DNA of 64,000 nucleotides, taken from assembly GCF_028898845.1 (NCBI RefSeq), contig NZ_CP118574.1, positions 6,111,001 to 6,175,000 on the forward strand, in the 5' to 3' direction. Below the pieces are notes generated by a model. That model worked only from the letters and a program-made list of their open reading frames with translations. It searched no databases and was not told the DNA's origin. This document shows positions 16,630 through 24,842 of the stretch, one piece after another. Source of the stretch: Streptomyces sp. WZ-12. Its GTDB lineage: Bacteria; Actinomycetota; Actinomycetes; Streptomycetales; Streptomycetaceae. How positions within the stretch are numbered: position 1 is the stretch's first letter; each line of letters starts with the position of its first letter. A program made the position numbers and the translations under genes.

Positions 16630-17802
16630 ATGCGGCATTTTGGGCACCTTGCGCCCGATCTCCGGAAGGCTCTGTTCCACAAGGAACCGGTGGAGTTCAC
16701 GGCGGAGTCCCCGGCCGGCGTGCTCGCCACCGCCCTCGGCGCCACGCTCTACAGCCCCGCCACCCGCCCCCGCCTCGCCGACGACGTCCGCAAGCAGACC
16801 ACCCGCGGCGTGACGTCCATGGTGCTGTGCCTGGAGGACGCCATCGGCGACGGCGACGTGGCGGCCGGCGAGGAGAACCTCGTCCGGCAGTTCGCCCTGC
16901 TCGACGAGGCCGCCGACGGCGGCGCGGACCTCCCCCTGCTCTTCATCCGCGTCCGCGCGCCGGCCCAAATACCCGACCTGGTGCGCCGGATGGGCCGGGC
17001 CGTGCGACGGTTGTCCGGATTCGTACTTCCCAAGTTCACCGCGGAGCACGGGCTGCCCTTCCTGGAGGCGCTGGCGGACGCCGAATCGCTCTGCGGGCGG
17101 CGGCTGTTCGCGATGCCGGTGCTGGAGTCCCCGCAACTGCTCCACCTGGAGAGCCGCGCCGCGACCCTGGCGGGCATCGCCCGCACCGTCGCCGGCTACC
17201 GCGACCGGGTGCTCGCCCTGCGCCTCGGCGTCACCGACTTCTGCTCCGCCTACGGCCTGCGCCGGGCCCCCGACATGACCGCCTACGACGTCCAGATCGT
17301 CGCCTCCGTGATCGCCGACGTGGTCAACGTCCTCGGCCGCGCGGACGGCACCGGCTTCACCGTCACCGGCCCGGTCTGGGAGTACTTCCGGCTGCACGAG
17401 CGGATGTTCAAGCCGCAGCTTCGCCGTAGCCCGTTCCTGGGCGAGGCCGAGGAACTGCGCTCCGACCTGATCGAGCACGACATGGACGGGCTGCTGCGCG
17501 AGATCGAACTGGACCGCGCCAACGGCCTGACCGGCAAGACCTGCATCCACCCCTCGCACGTCGCCCCCGTGCACGCCCTGTCGGTCGTCAGCCACGAGGA
17601 ATACAGCGACGCCACCGACATCCTGCGGCCCGAGCGCGGCGCCGGCGGGGTGCTGCGCTCCTCCTACACCAACAAGATGAACGAGGTGAAGCCGCACCGC
17701 GCCTGGGCCGAGCGGACGCTGCTGCGCGCCGAGGCGTTCGGCGTGGCCCGCGAGGACGTCGGCTTCGTGGAGCTGTTGACCGCCAGCCTGACGCCGGCCT
17801 GA
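16630..17802 (+). CDS. HpcH/HpaI aldolase / citrate-lyase-like protein of the ter-associated operon
   Basis: A 390-residue TIM-barrel protein of the CitE/HpcH family. Characteristic segments are TSMVLCLEDAIGDGDV (metal-binding acidic residues of the first strands), LFIRVRAP, FVLPKFTAEHG, FAMPVLESPQLLHLESR, LALRLGVTDFCSAYGLRR and GKTCIHPSHVAPV near the end. It begins an operon with the fused phosphoribosyltransferase/StiP gene (38-bp gap) and the HAD gene (overlap). The same trio accompanies ter genes in other bacteria, where comparative work proposed a pathway to a nucleoside-like metabolite. Here the lyase would make or break a C-C bond in a CoA-ester or keto-acid intermediate; the actual substrate is unknown. 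ATG 16630 is the first codon with the fold intact. Confidence 0.85.
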   Translation: MRHFGHLAPDLRKALFHKEPVEFTAESPAGVLATALGATLYSPATRPRLADDVRKQTTRGVTSMVLCLEDAIGDGDVAAGEENLVRQFALLDEAADGGADLPLLFIRVRAPAQIPDLVRRMGRAVRRLSGFVLPKFTAEHGLPFLEALADAESLCGRRLFAMPVLESPQLLHLESRAATLAGIARTVAGYRDRVLALRLGVTDFCSAYGLRRAPDMTAYDVQIVASVIADVVNVLGRADGTGFTVTGPVWEYFRLHERMFKPQLRRSPFLGEAEELRSDLIEHDMDGLLREIELDRANGLTGKTCIHPSHVAPVHALSVVSHEEYSDATDILRPERGAGGVLRSSYTNKMNEVKPHRAWAERTLLRAEAFGVAREDVGFVELLTASLTPA

Positions 17803-17840
17803 AGCCCGACGGCCCCCGACCCCCAGTGGAGAGCGACGGC

Positions 17841-20297
17841 ATGAACGACGGTACGGACCCGACGACGGAGCGCGGCGCGCCCGAGGCGTGGAGCGGAGCG
17901 TGGGTCGCCGAGCGGCTCGGGGTCACCCTGAGCGGCGCGGACGCACTGCCCCGACTGCTTGGGCTGGCGCTGCGGCGCAACCCCAAGCGCGCCCACCTGC
18001 TGGTCTCCAACGTGCTCGGCAAGCACGTACCGCAGCGCCCGGAGGTGGTACACGGCGCCGGCGTCCAACTGGGCCGCCGGGTGCGCGCGTTGATCGGGGA
18101 CGAGGAGGCCGCCCGCGCCGTCGTCCTCGGCTACGCCGAGACCGCCACCGGGCTCGGCCACTCGGTCGCCGACGGGCTGGCGCTCGCCCCCTACCTGCAC
18201 TCCACCCGCCGCCCGGTGCCGGGCGTGCCGCGCGCCGCCGGCTTCGAGGAGGAGCACAGCCACGCCACCTCGCACCTGCTGCTCCCCGAGGACCGCACCC
18301 TGCTCTCCGGGGACGGCCCCCTGGTCCTCGTCGACGACGAGTTCTCCACCGGGCGCACGGTCCGCAACACCATCCGGGCGCTGCACGCCCACCACCCCCG
18401 GGAGCGTTACGTCATCGTCGCCCTGGTGGACATGCGCGCGGAGGCCGACCGCGAGGCGCTGGAGAAGTGCGCCGCCGACCTGGGCGCCCGCATCGACCTG
18501 GTCGCCCTGGCCGACGGCGGCGTCCACCTGCCCGACGGCGTCCTGGAGCGCGGCCGCGAACTGGTCGCCGCCCAGGAGGAGTTGACCCCGGCACCCAGGG
18601 GCGCGGCGGCCCGCCCGGAAGCGATACGCATCGACCTCGGCTGGCCCGCCGGGCTGCCCGACGGCGGCCGGCACGGCTTCACCCCGGCCCACCGCGCCGT
18701 CCTGGAGGAGCACCTGCCCGCCATGGCCGCCCGCATAGCGACGCGCCTCGACGGCGCCCGCCGCGTCCTCGTCCTCGGCAACGAGGAGTTGATGTACGCC
18801 CCGCTGCGGCTGGCCGGAGCCCTGGACACGCACCTCGCCCCGGCCGGCGGCACGGTCCGCTTCTCCACCACCACCCGCTCCCCGGTCCTCGCCGTGGACG
18901 ACCCCGGCTACGCGATCCGCACCCGGCTGACCTTCCCCGCCCACGACCGCCCGGCGGACGGCCCGGGGGAGCGCTACGCCTACAACGTCGCCCCCGGCAG
19001 CGACCCGGCGCGCCGCTTCGACGCCGTCGTCGCGGTCGTCGACTCCGCCGGCGACCGCCCCGAACTCCACGCCCCCGGCGGCCTGCTCGCCCAACTCGCC
19101 TGCCACACCGACCGGTTGCTGCTCGCCGTCGTCCCCGCCCACACCCCGCCCGCCGCCCTCCCCGGCCCGCTGCGCGGCCCCGCGTTCTCCTCCTACGCCC
19201 CCGACGAGATCGGCTGGCTGCTCAAGGACCTCTCCAGGGTCACCCTGGAGACGCCCACCGAGGAGCGCGAGGAGGCGATCCAGCGCGGCGGCGCCCACTA
19301 CGCGGAGTCGCTGGCGGTCGAGTACCAACCCAGCGCGGAATACCAGGAGTTGTTCCGCAGCGCGCTGCGGACCGGCGCCGGCCGGATGGCGCGCGCCGTC
19401 GGCACCGTGACCGAGACGGTGCTCGGCGAACGGGGCCCGAACCCGGTCCTGGTCTCCCTGGCCCGTGCCGGCACCCCCGTCGGCATCCTGATGCGCCGCT
19501 GGGCCCGCCAGCACCACGGCCTGGAGCTGCCGCACTACGCCGTCTCCATCGTCCGCGGCCGCGGCATCGACCCCACCGCCCTGCGCTGGCTCGCCGCCCA
19601 CCACGACCCGGCGGACGTGGTGTTCGTCGACGGCTGGACGGGCAAGGGCGCCATCACGTGCGAACTGACCGCGGCGCTCGCCGACTTCCCCGGCTTCGAC
19701 CCGCGCCTGGCGGTCCTCGCCGACCCCGGCGGCTGCGTGTCCACCTACGGCACCCGCGACGACTTCCTGATCCCGTCCGCCTGCCTGAACTCCACCGTCT
19801 CCGGGCTGGTCTCGCGCACCGTGCTGCGCGCCGACCTGATCGGCCCGGACGACTTCCACGGCGCCAAGTTCTACCGCGAACTGGCCGGCGGCGACCTGTC
19901 CGCGGAGTTCCTGGACACCGTCACCGCCCACTTCGACGCGGTCGCGGGCGAGGCCGTCGCCGACGCGCGGGCACTGGCCGCCGCCGACCGCACCCCCACC
20001 TGGGCGGGCTGGGCGGCCGTCGAGCGGATCAGCGCGGAGTACGCCATCGACGACATCAACCTCGTCAAGCCCGGCGTCGGCGAGACCACCCGGGTGCTGC
20101 TGCGCCGGGTCCCCTGGCGGATCCTCGCCCGCCGCGGCGCCGGCGCCGACCTCGACCACGTCCGGCTGCTGGCCGACCAGCGCGGCGTGCCCATCGAGGA
20201 GGTCGACGAACTCCCGTACACCTGCGTCGGGTTGATTCACCCCCGCTACACCCGCGCGGCCACCGGCGCCGACGGCACGGCGGTGGCCGGCCGATGA
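17841..20297 (+). CDS. Fused phosphoribosyltransferase-TRSP and StiP-Pelota protein
   Basis: An 818-residue cytoplasmic fusion. Residues about 25-260 form a PRTase_2-type phosphoribosyltransferase with VLGYAETATGLGHSVAD and the PRPP loop LVLVDDEFSTGRTVRN (about 162-177). Residues about 285-460 fit the TRSP domain that follows this enzyme in ter operons. From about 470 a StiP-type domain starts (IQRGGAHYAESLAVEYQPS), with a second PRTase-like loop VVFVDGWTGKGAITCEL near 593 and GGCVSTYGTRDDFLIPSACLN near 645. The end, INLVKPGVGETTRVLLRRVP onward (735-800), resembles the Pelota-type RNA-binding domain. In many bacteria the two halves are separate genes. It overlaps the HAD gene by ATGA. Start ATG 17841 has GGAGAG eight bases before. 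Confidence 0.85.
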   Translation: MNDGTDPTTERGAPEAWSGAWVAERLGVTLSGADALPRLLGLALRRNPKRAHLLVSNVLGKHVPQRPEVVHGAGVQLGRRVRALIGDEEAARAVVLGYAETATGLGHSVADGLALAPYLHSTRRPVPGVPRAAGFEEEHSHATSHLLLPEDRTLLSGDGPLVLVDDEFSTGRTVRNTIRALHAHHPRERYVIVALVDMRAEADREALEKCAADLGARIDLVALADGGVHLPDGVLERGRELVAAQEELTPAPRGAAARPEAIRIDLGWPAGLPDGGRHGFTPAHRAVLEEHLPAMAARIATRLDGARRVLVLGNEELMYAPLRLAGALDTHLAPAGGTVRFSTTTRSPVLAVDDPGYAIRTRLTFPAHDRPADGPGERYAYNVAPGSDPARRFDAVVAVVDSAGDRPELHAPGGLLAQLACHTDRLLLAVVPAHTPPAALPGPLRGPAFSSYAPDEIGWLLKDLSRVTLETPTEEREEAIQRGGAHYAESLAVEYQPSAEYQELFRSALRTGAGRMARAVGTVTETVLGERGPNPVLVSLARAGTPVGILMRRWARQHHGLELPHYAVSIVRGRGIDPTALRWLAAHHDPADVVFVDGWTGKGAITCELTAALADFPGFDPRLAVLADPGGCVSTYGTRDDFLIPSACLNSTVSGLVSRTVLRADLIGPDDFHGAKFYRELAGGDLSAEFLDTVTAHFDAVAGEAVADARALAAADRTPTWAGWAAVERISAEYAIDDINLVKPGVGETTRVLLRRVPWRILARRGAGADLDHVRLLADQRGVPIEEVDELPYTCVGLIHPRYTRAATGADGTAVAGR

Positions 20298-21114
20298 CCA
20301 CGCCCGCCCCGCTGGTCGCCAGCGACCTCGACCGCACGCTCATCTACTCGGCCGCCGCGCTGCACCTCACCGGACCCGACGAGGCCGCCCCCCGGCTGCT
20401 CTGCGTCGAGGTCTACGAGGGCCGGCCGCTCTCCTACCTCACCGAGACGGCCGCCGCGCTGCTGACCGAACTGGCCGGCCGTGCCACCTTCGTCCCGGCC
20501 ACCACCCGCACCCGCGCCCAATACGGGCGCATCCGACTCCCCGGCCCGCCACCGGAGTTCGCGGTCTGCGCCAACGGCGGCCACCTGCTCGTCCAGGGCG
20601 TCTCCGACCCCGACTGGCAGCGCACCGTCACCGACCGGCTCGCGGCCCACTGCGCCCCGTTGGACGAGATCGACGCCCACCTGGCCCGCACCACCGACCC
20701 GGTGTGGCTGCGCAGCCGACGCACCGCCGAGGACCTCTTCGCCTACCTCGTCGTGGAGCGCCCGCTGCTGCCGGCCGACTGGGTCGCCGACCTGACCGCG
20801 TGGGCGCGGACGCGCGGTTGGACGGTCTCCCTCCAGGGCCGCAAGCTCTACGTCGTGCCTCGCCCGCTCACCAAGAGCGCCGCGGTCGCCGAGGTGGCCC
20901 GCCGCACCGGCGCGACCGGGTTCCTGGGCGCCGGCGATTCGCTGCTCGACACCGACCTGTTGCTGGCCGCGGACCGCGGGTGGCGGCCGGGGCACGGCGA
21001 GTTGGCGGACACCGACTGGGGCGCGCCGCACGTCACGGCGCTCGCCGAGCGGGGCGTGGCCGCGGGGGAGGCGATCGTGCGGGCGATGGTGGGCGCCGTC
21101 GGGGGGGGCGCTGA
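20294..21114 (+). CDS. HAD-superfamily hydrolase of the ter operon, apparent frameshift near its 3' end
   Basis: A HAD phosphatase of about 273 residues. Motif I is LVASDLDRTLIYS (nucleophile Asp10, acid Asp12), motif II TFVPATTRTRAQY, motif III includes the Lys of RPLTKSAAVAEV and motif IV GAGDSLLDTDLLLAA. This COF-like HAD is the third member of the ter-linked biosynthetic operon and starts by ATGA overlap with the PRTase/StiP gene. As written, the frame has no stop here; it would run to 21940 across the whole next gene. A run of eight G at 21101-21108 precedes a TGA at 21112-21114 in the -1 frame, so one extra G would give a normal end. I therefore place the end at 21114 and treat the G run as an indel or slippage site. 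Confidence 0.75.
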
Positions 21115-21248
21115 CGGGCGCGGGGGAGCGGGACCGCCGGCGGGGTGCGCGTCCACGCGCCGTTGTGCGCCGTCGGCGGGCCGGAGCGTGGCGGCTGACA
21201 GGGCGCGGGGGCCGGTCGTAGGCTGCCCGCGATCGGGAGGAGAGCACC

Positions 21249-21908
21249 TTGGCCGAGCCCAAGAACACCCCGCTGACGCCGGAGTTGTACGCCTACATGC
21301 TGGCGCACAACCCGCCGCTGGACCCCGCCCTGGAGGAGCTCGCGGACCGCACCCGCGAGCGGTTCCCCACCGCGGCGGGCATGCTGTCGGCCCCCGAACA
21401 GGCGCTGCTGCTGGCGTTCCTGATCCGGCTGACCGGGGCCCACCACGTGGTCGAGGTGGGCACCTTCACCGGCTTCGCGACGCTCGCCATGGCCCGGGCG
21501 CTGCCCGCCGACGGCACGCTGATCGCCTGCGACGTCTCCGAGGAGTGGACCGCGTACGGCCGGGAAGCCTGGGCGAAGGCCGGGGTCGCGGACCGCATCG
21601 AGCTGCGGATCGCACCGGCACTGGAGACCCTGCGCGCGATGCCGCCCGAACCCCACATCGACCTGGCCTACCTCGACGCCGACAAGGACGGCTACCTCGG
21701 CTACTGGGAGGAGCTGGTGCCGCGGCTGCGCCCCGGCGGCCTGCTCGTCGCCGACAACGTCCTGTTCCACGGCCGGGTCACCGACCCCGCGACCACCGGA
21801 CCGGCCCTGGCCATCCGGGAGTTCAACGACCACGTGCGCGCGGACGCCCGGATGGAGGCGGTGCTGCTCCCCGTGGCGGACGGGGTGACGTTGGCCCGCA
21901 GGCGGTAG
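21249..21908 (+). CDS. Class I SAM O-methyltransferase (caffeoyl-CoA OMT-like)
   Basis: A 219-residue SAM-dependent methyltransferase of the Methyltransf_3 family, which methylates catechol-type hydroxyls. Motif I is HHVVEVGTFTGFATLAMA, motif II LIACDVSEEW, and the metal and catalytic region LAYLDADKDGYLGYWEELV plus LLVADNVLFHGRV is intact; Asp of DADKD and DN bind the divalent metal. Length is normal for the family. The start is TTG 21249, supported by GGGAGGAG eight bases upstream; no ATG fits. It lies 134 bp after the HAD gene, and whether it belongs to that operon is unclear. Natural substrate unknown. Confidence 0.9.
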   Translation: MAEPKNTPLTPELYAYMLAHNPPLDPALEELADRTRERFPTAAGMLSAPEQALLLAFLIRLTGAHHVVEVGTFTGFATLAMARALPADGTLIACDVSEEWTAYGREAWAKAGVADRIELRIAPALETLRAMPPEPHIDLAYLDADKDGYLGYWEELVPRLRPGGLLVADNVLFHGRVTDPATTGPALAIREFNDHVRADARMEAVLLPVADGVTLARRR

Positions 21909-21968
21909 GGCGACGACGGCCGAGGGGCCGGGGCCCGTGACCGTGGTGCGGCGGCCGGCGGCCGGTGT

Positions 21969-22190
21969 TCAGCCGCAGCAGCCGCCCCCGCAGCAGCCGC
22001 CACCCCCGCCGCCCGGCGCGGCGGACGGGCCGGGGGCGGACGCGGTCCCGCCGACGGCGACGGTGGACAGCAGCTTCACGGTGTCCTGGTGGCCCTCCGG
22101 GCAGGCCGCCGGGGCGGACGACTCGGCCATCGGCCGGTTCAGCTCGAAGGTGGTCCCACAGGGGCGGCAGCGGTATTCGTAACGGGGCAT
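21969..22190 (-). CDS. FmdB-family zinc-ribbon protein
   Basis: A 73-residue protein with the FmdB/CxxC_CXXC_SSSS zinc ribbon: MPRYEYRCRPCGTTFELNRP gives the first CxxC knuckle, CPEGHQDTVKLLSTVAVG the second half, with one of the usual cysteines replaced by His. The tail is a Gly/Cys-rich run (GGCCGGGCCG), common in actinobacterial members and possibly a further metal-binding end. Role unknown; the family is named from formamidase operons, where it is regulatory. It is the last gene of a minus-strand series after KDG kinase. ATG 22190 is the only sensible start. Confidence 0.85.
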   Translation of the reverse strand: MPRYEYRCRPCGTTFELNRPMAESSAPAACPEGHQDTVKLLSTVAVGGTASAPGPSAAPGGGGGGCCGGGCCG

Positions 22191-22282
22191 GGGCACAGGG
22201 TATGGCTTCGCCGTGGAGCCCCGCCCCGCCGTCCGCCCCGCCGGCCGGGCCGGAGCGGTACGGGGCGGACCGCGGCCGGTGC

Positions 22283-23362
22283 TCAGCGCACGACCGTGCC
22301 CGGCGGCGCGGCCAGCAGGTCCAGCTCCGCGCGGGTCGGCGCGCCCTCCCAGTCGCCCGGGGAGGCGGCCGCGAACGCCCCGGTGGTGACCGCCCGCGCC
22401 AGCCGCCCGGCGGCGTCCGCGCCGTCCAGCAGCGCCGAGAGGTAGCCGGCCACGAAGGCGTCGCCGGCGCCCACCGGGTCCACCGCCCGTACCGGCACGG
22501 CGGGTTGGTGGCGGGGGTCGCCGTCGCCGGTATACGCCGTCGCACCGTCCGCGCCGCGCGTCACCACGACCTCGCGGACGCCGGCGGCCAACAGCCGGGC
22601 CGGCGGCGGGCCTTCGGGGTGGCGTCCGGCCGCCGGTAGGCACAGCGGCAGCTCGTCCTCGGAGGCGATCAGCACGTCCACGAAGGGGAGCCAGTCGCGC
22701 AGCACGTCGGCGGCCTCGGCGGCGCTCCACAGTCGGGCGCGGAAGTTGACGTCCAGGCAGACGAGCGTGGCGTGCCGGCGGGCCAGGTCGAGGGCGAGGT
22801 TGGCGCTTGCGCGGGCCGTGGGCCCCAGTGCCGGGGTGATGCCGGTCAGGTGCAGCACCCGGGGCGGCGCCGCGGCGAAGGCCCGCTCGACGGCGGCCGC
22901 CGAGGGGCGCGAACCGGCCGACCCCGCGCGGTAGTAGTGGACCCGGGTCAGCTCCGGCAGCCGCGGCTCGAAGAGGAGCAGTCCGGTGGGCGCGTCCGGG
23001 TCGACGGTGGCGCCGGACACCTCGACGCCCTCGGCCCGCAGCGTCCGCAGCACCAGTTCCCCCGCCTCGTCCGCGCCGACCGCGCCCGTCCACCGGACAC
23101 GATGGCCCAACCGGGCCAGGCCGATCGCCACGTTGCTCTCCGCGCCGGCGACCGAGACCCGCATCGTGCCGCCCAGCTTCAGCGGGCCGCTGCCGCGCAG
23201 CGCCACCATGGTCTCCCCGAAGGTGAGCACGTCCCCGTCAACGGGCGGCGAGGGCGGCAGGGGTGGTGCGGGCGGTGCGGATGGTGTGGGTGGTGTGGAT
23301 GGTGTCGTTATGCCGCCCTGTGCGTTGGTTCCTGCGCCGCCCGCCACCCGCTCGCCTGCCAC
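22283..23362 (-). CDS. PfkB-family sugar kinase, probable 2-dehydro-3-deoxygluconate/galactonate kinase
   Basis: A 359-residue ribokinase-family enzyme. The N-terminal 42 residues are a low-complexity Thr/Pro linker encoded by a GGTGTGG-like repeat. The kinase starts at DVLTFGETMVALRG, followed by VSVAGAESNVAIGLARLG (sugar-binding), CLDVNFRARLWS, and the PfkB signature 2 VDPVGAGDAFVAGYLSALL with the catalytic Asp of GAGDAF. The FGETM start and the N-F-R-x-x-L-W segment are typical of KDG kinases. It sits 120 bp downstream of galactonate dehydratase, which makes the expected substrate 2-dehydro-3-deoxy-galactonate or -gluconate. GTG 23362 has GGGAGGG just upstream, supporting inclusion of the linker. 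Confidence 0.85.
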   Translation of the reverse strand: MAGERVAGGAGTNAQGGITTPSTPPTPSAPPAPPLPPSPPVDGDVLTFGETMVALRGSGPLKLGGTMRVSVAGAESNVAIGLARLGHRVRWTGAVGADEAGELVLRTLRAEGVEVSGATVDPDAPTGLLLFEPRLPELTRVHYYRAGSAGSRPSAAAVERAFAAAPPRVLHLTGITPALGPTARASANLALDLARRHATLVCLDVNFRARLWSAAEAADVLRDWLPFVDVLIASEDELPLCLPAAGRHPEGPPPARLLAAGVREVVVTRGADGATAYTGDGDPRHQPAVPVRAVDPVGAGDAFVAGYLSALLDGADAAGRLARAVTTGAFAAASPGDWEGAPTRAELDLLAAPPGTVVR

Positions 23363-23482
23363 GTGCCCTCCCCTGGGTGTTGCTTCTCCGCGTGCCGGCC
23401 CGCGCCCCGATGGACGACCGGGAAACCTCGCGCCCCTCCCATCACTTCTTCCCTCCCCGTCCCCTTCTCCTCACTCTTCCCC

Positions 23483-24643
23483 TCACCATTCGGCGAACGA
23501 ACCGTCCTCGTGCCGCCAGACCGGGTTCCGCCAGGCGTGCCCGCCCGCCGCGTCGGCCGCCCGGACGGCGGCCTCGTCCACCTCCACCCCGAGCCCCGGA
23601 CGGTCGGTCCGCAGCAGCGCCCCGCGGTCGAAGCGGAACGGCGCGGGATCGACGACGTAGTCCAGCAGCTCGGCGTCCCGGTTGTAGTGGATCCCCAGGG
23701 ACTGTTCCTGGATGAGGAAGTTCGGGGTGGTGAAGGCGACTTGGAGGCTGGCGGCGAGGGCGAGGGGCCCGAGCGGGCAGTGCGGGGCGAGCAGCGCCCC
23801 GTAGGGCTCCGCAAGGGCGGCGATCCGACGCAGCTCCGAGATCCCGCCGGCGTGCGACACATCGGGCTGTACGACGGCGACGCCGGCCTGGAGCGGGACC
23901 AGGAACTCACGGCGGGTGTAGAGACGTTCACCCAGTGCGAGCGGAACGCCGGACGCCGCCACGAGGCCGGGGAGGGCGGCCACGTGCTCGGGGAGGACGG
24001 GCTCCTCGACGAACAGCGGGGCGGACTCCGCCAGCAACGGCAGCAGCCTGCGGGCATTGGAGGGGGTGACGCGACCATGGAAGTCCAGGGCGAAGTCCCG
24101 GTCCTCACCGAGGACTTCACGGGCGGTCTCGGCGCGCCGCAGACAGTCGCGCACCTCGGCGCGGGTCGCCAACGGGGACATCCGCCCGCAGCCGTTCATC
24201 TTCACGGCGCTGAAGCCCGCCTCGACCTGCGCGGTCACCGCGTCCCGGATCTGCGCCGGCTCGTCGCCGCCGACCCAGGCATAGGCCCGCACCCGGTCGC
24301 GGACCGGCCCGCCCAGCAACTGGTGCACGGCCAGCCCGCATTGCTTCCCCTTGATGTCCCACAGCGCCTGGTCCAGACCGGCGACGGCGGAGGAGAGCAC
24401 CGGGCCGCCCCGGTAGAAGCCGCCTTTCGTCAGCACCTGCCAGTGATCCTCGATGCGCGCCGGATCCCGCCCGAGGAGGTACTCCGCCAGCACCGCCACC
24501 GCCGCCCGGACCGGCTCCGCCCGCCCCTCGACCACGGGCTCGCCCCAACCCACCACCCCCTGGTCGGTCTCCATCCGCACGAACAGCCAGCGCGGCGGCG
24601 CGAGAAAGGTCTCGATACGGCTGATCTTCATGGGTCGGGCCAT
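23483..24643 (-). CDS. dgoD: D-galactonate dehydratase (enolase superfamily)
   Basis: A 386-residue mandelate-racemase/enolase-superfamily dehydratase that converts D-galactonate to 2-dehydro-3-deoxy-D-galactonate. It is close to E. coli DgoD in its diagnostic regions: FALDFHGRVTPSNARRL (metal Asp and catalytic His), LFVEEPVLPEH (metal Glu), PLALGERLYTR (third metal Glu), QPDVSHAGGISELRRIA, LLAPHCPLGPLALAAS and EQSLGIHYN, ending HEDGSFAEW. It lies in a minus-strand set: GntR regulator, DgoD, KDG kinase. No KDPGal aldolase is in the window. The ATG at 24643 adds four residues before MKISRIETF (ATG 24631), which is an equally good start. Confidence 0.93.
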   Translation of the reverse strand: MARPMKISRIETFLAPPRWLFVRMETDQGVVGWGEPVVEGRAEPVRAAVAVLAEYLLGRDPARIEDHWQVLTKGGFYRGGPVLSSAVAGLDQALWDIKGKQCGLAVHQLLGGPVRDRVRAYAWVGGDEPAQIRDAVTAQVEAGFSAVKMNGCGRMSPLATRAEVRDCLRRAETAREVLGEDRDFALDFHGRVTPSNARRLLPLLAESAPLFVEEPVLPEHVAALPGLVAASGVPLALGERLYTRREFLVPLQAGVAVVQPDVSHAGGISELRRIAALAEPYGALLAPHCPLGPLALAASLQVAFTTPNFLIQEQSLGIHYNRDAELLDYVVDPAPFRFDRGALLRTDRPGLGVEVDEAAVRAADAAGGHAWRNPVWRHEDGSFAEW

Positions 24644-24777
24644 GACGCGGCGACCGTCCTTCCAGCGAGGAGAGGCGAGGGGAGAGGGGGGACCGTGGGA
24701 TGTGGAGTGCGTTCCCCTGTGGTCTACCCATGCCGCTCGGCGGCACCTGCCGTTGTGAGACCGGAACCGGAACCGGG

Positions 24778-24841
24778 GCTGGTTCCGGGGCCGAGTGCGA
24801 GTACGTGTGCAGGTGCGAGTACGGGCACGGGTACGAGTGCG
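24778..24841. repeat. Short degenerate tandem repeat in the leader of dgoD
   Basis: Units related to GCGAGTACG and GGGTACG recur several times (GTGCGAGTACG at 24797 and GTGCGAGTACGGG at 24815), just after the GntR stop codon. Low-complexity simple repeat; no function seen. Confidence 0.5.
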
Positions 24842-24842
24842 C

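Noticed and set aside
21115..21940. Continuation of the HAD frame through the O-methyltransferase gene (a 548-residue protein)
   Set aside because: The extension is Arg/Pro-rich with no domain, and overlaps a complete methyltransferase with its own ribosome site. An open shadow frame is common at this GC content.
23267..23308. GGTGTGG-type tandem repeat as a regulatory element
   Set aside because: It lies inside the coding region and simply encodes the Thr/Pro-rich linker of the sugar kinase.
24778..24841. Possible CRISPR or regulatory repeat array
   Set aside because: Units are short, degenerate and have no spacers; simple low-complexity sequence.
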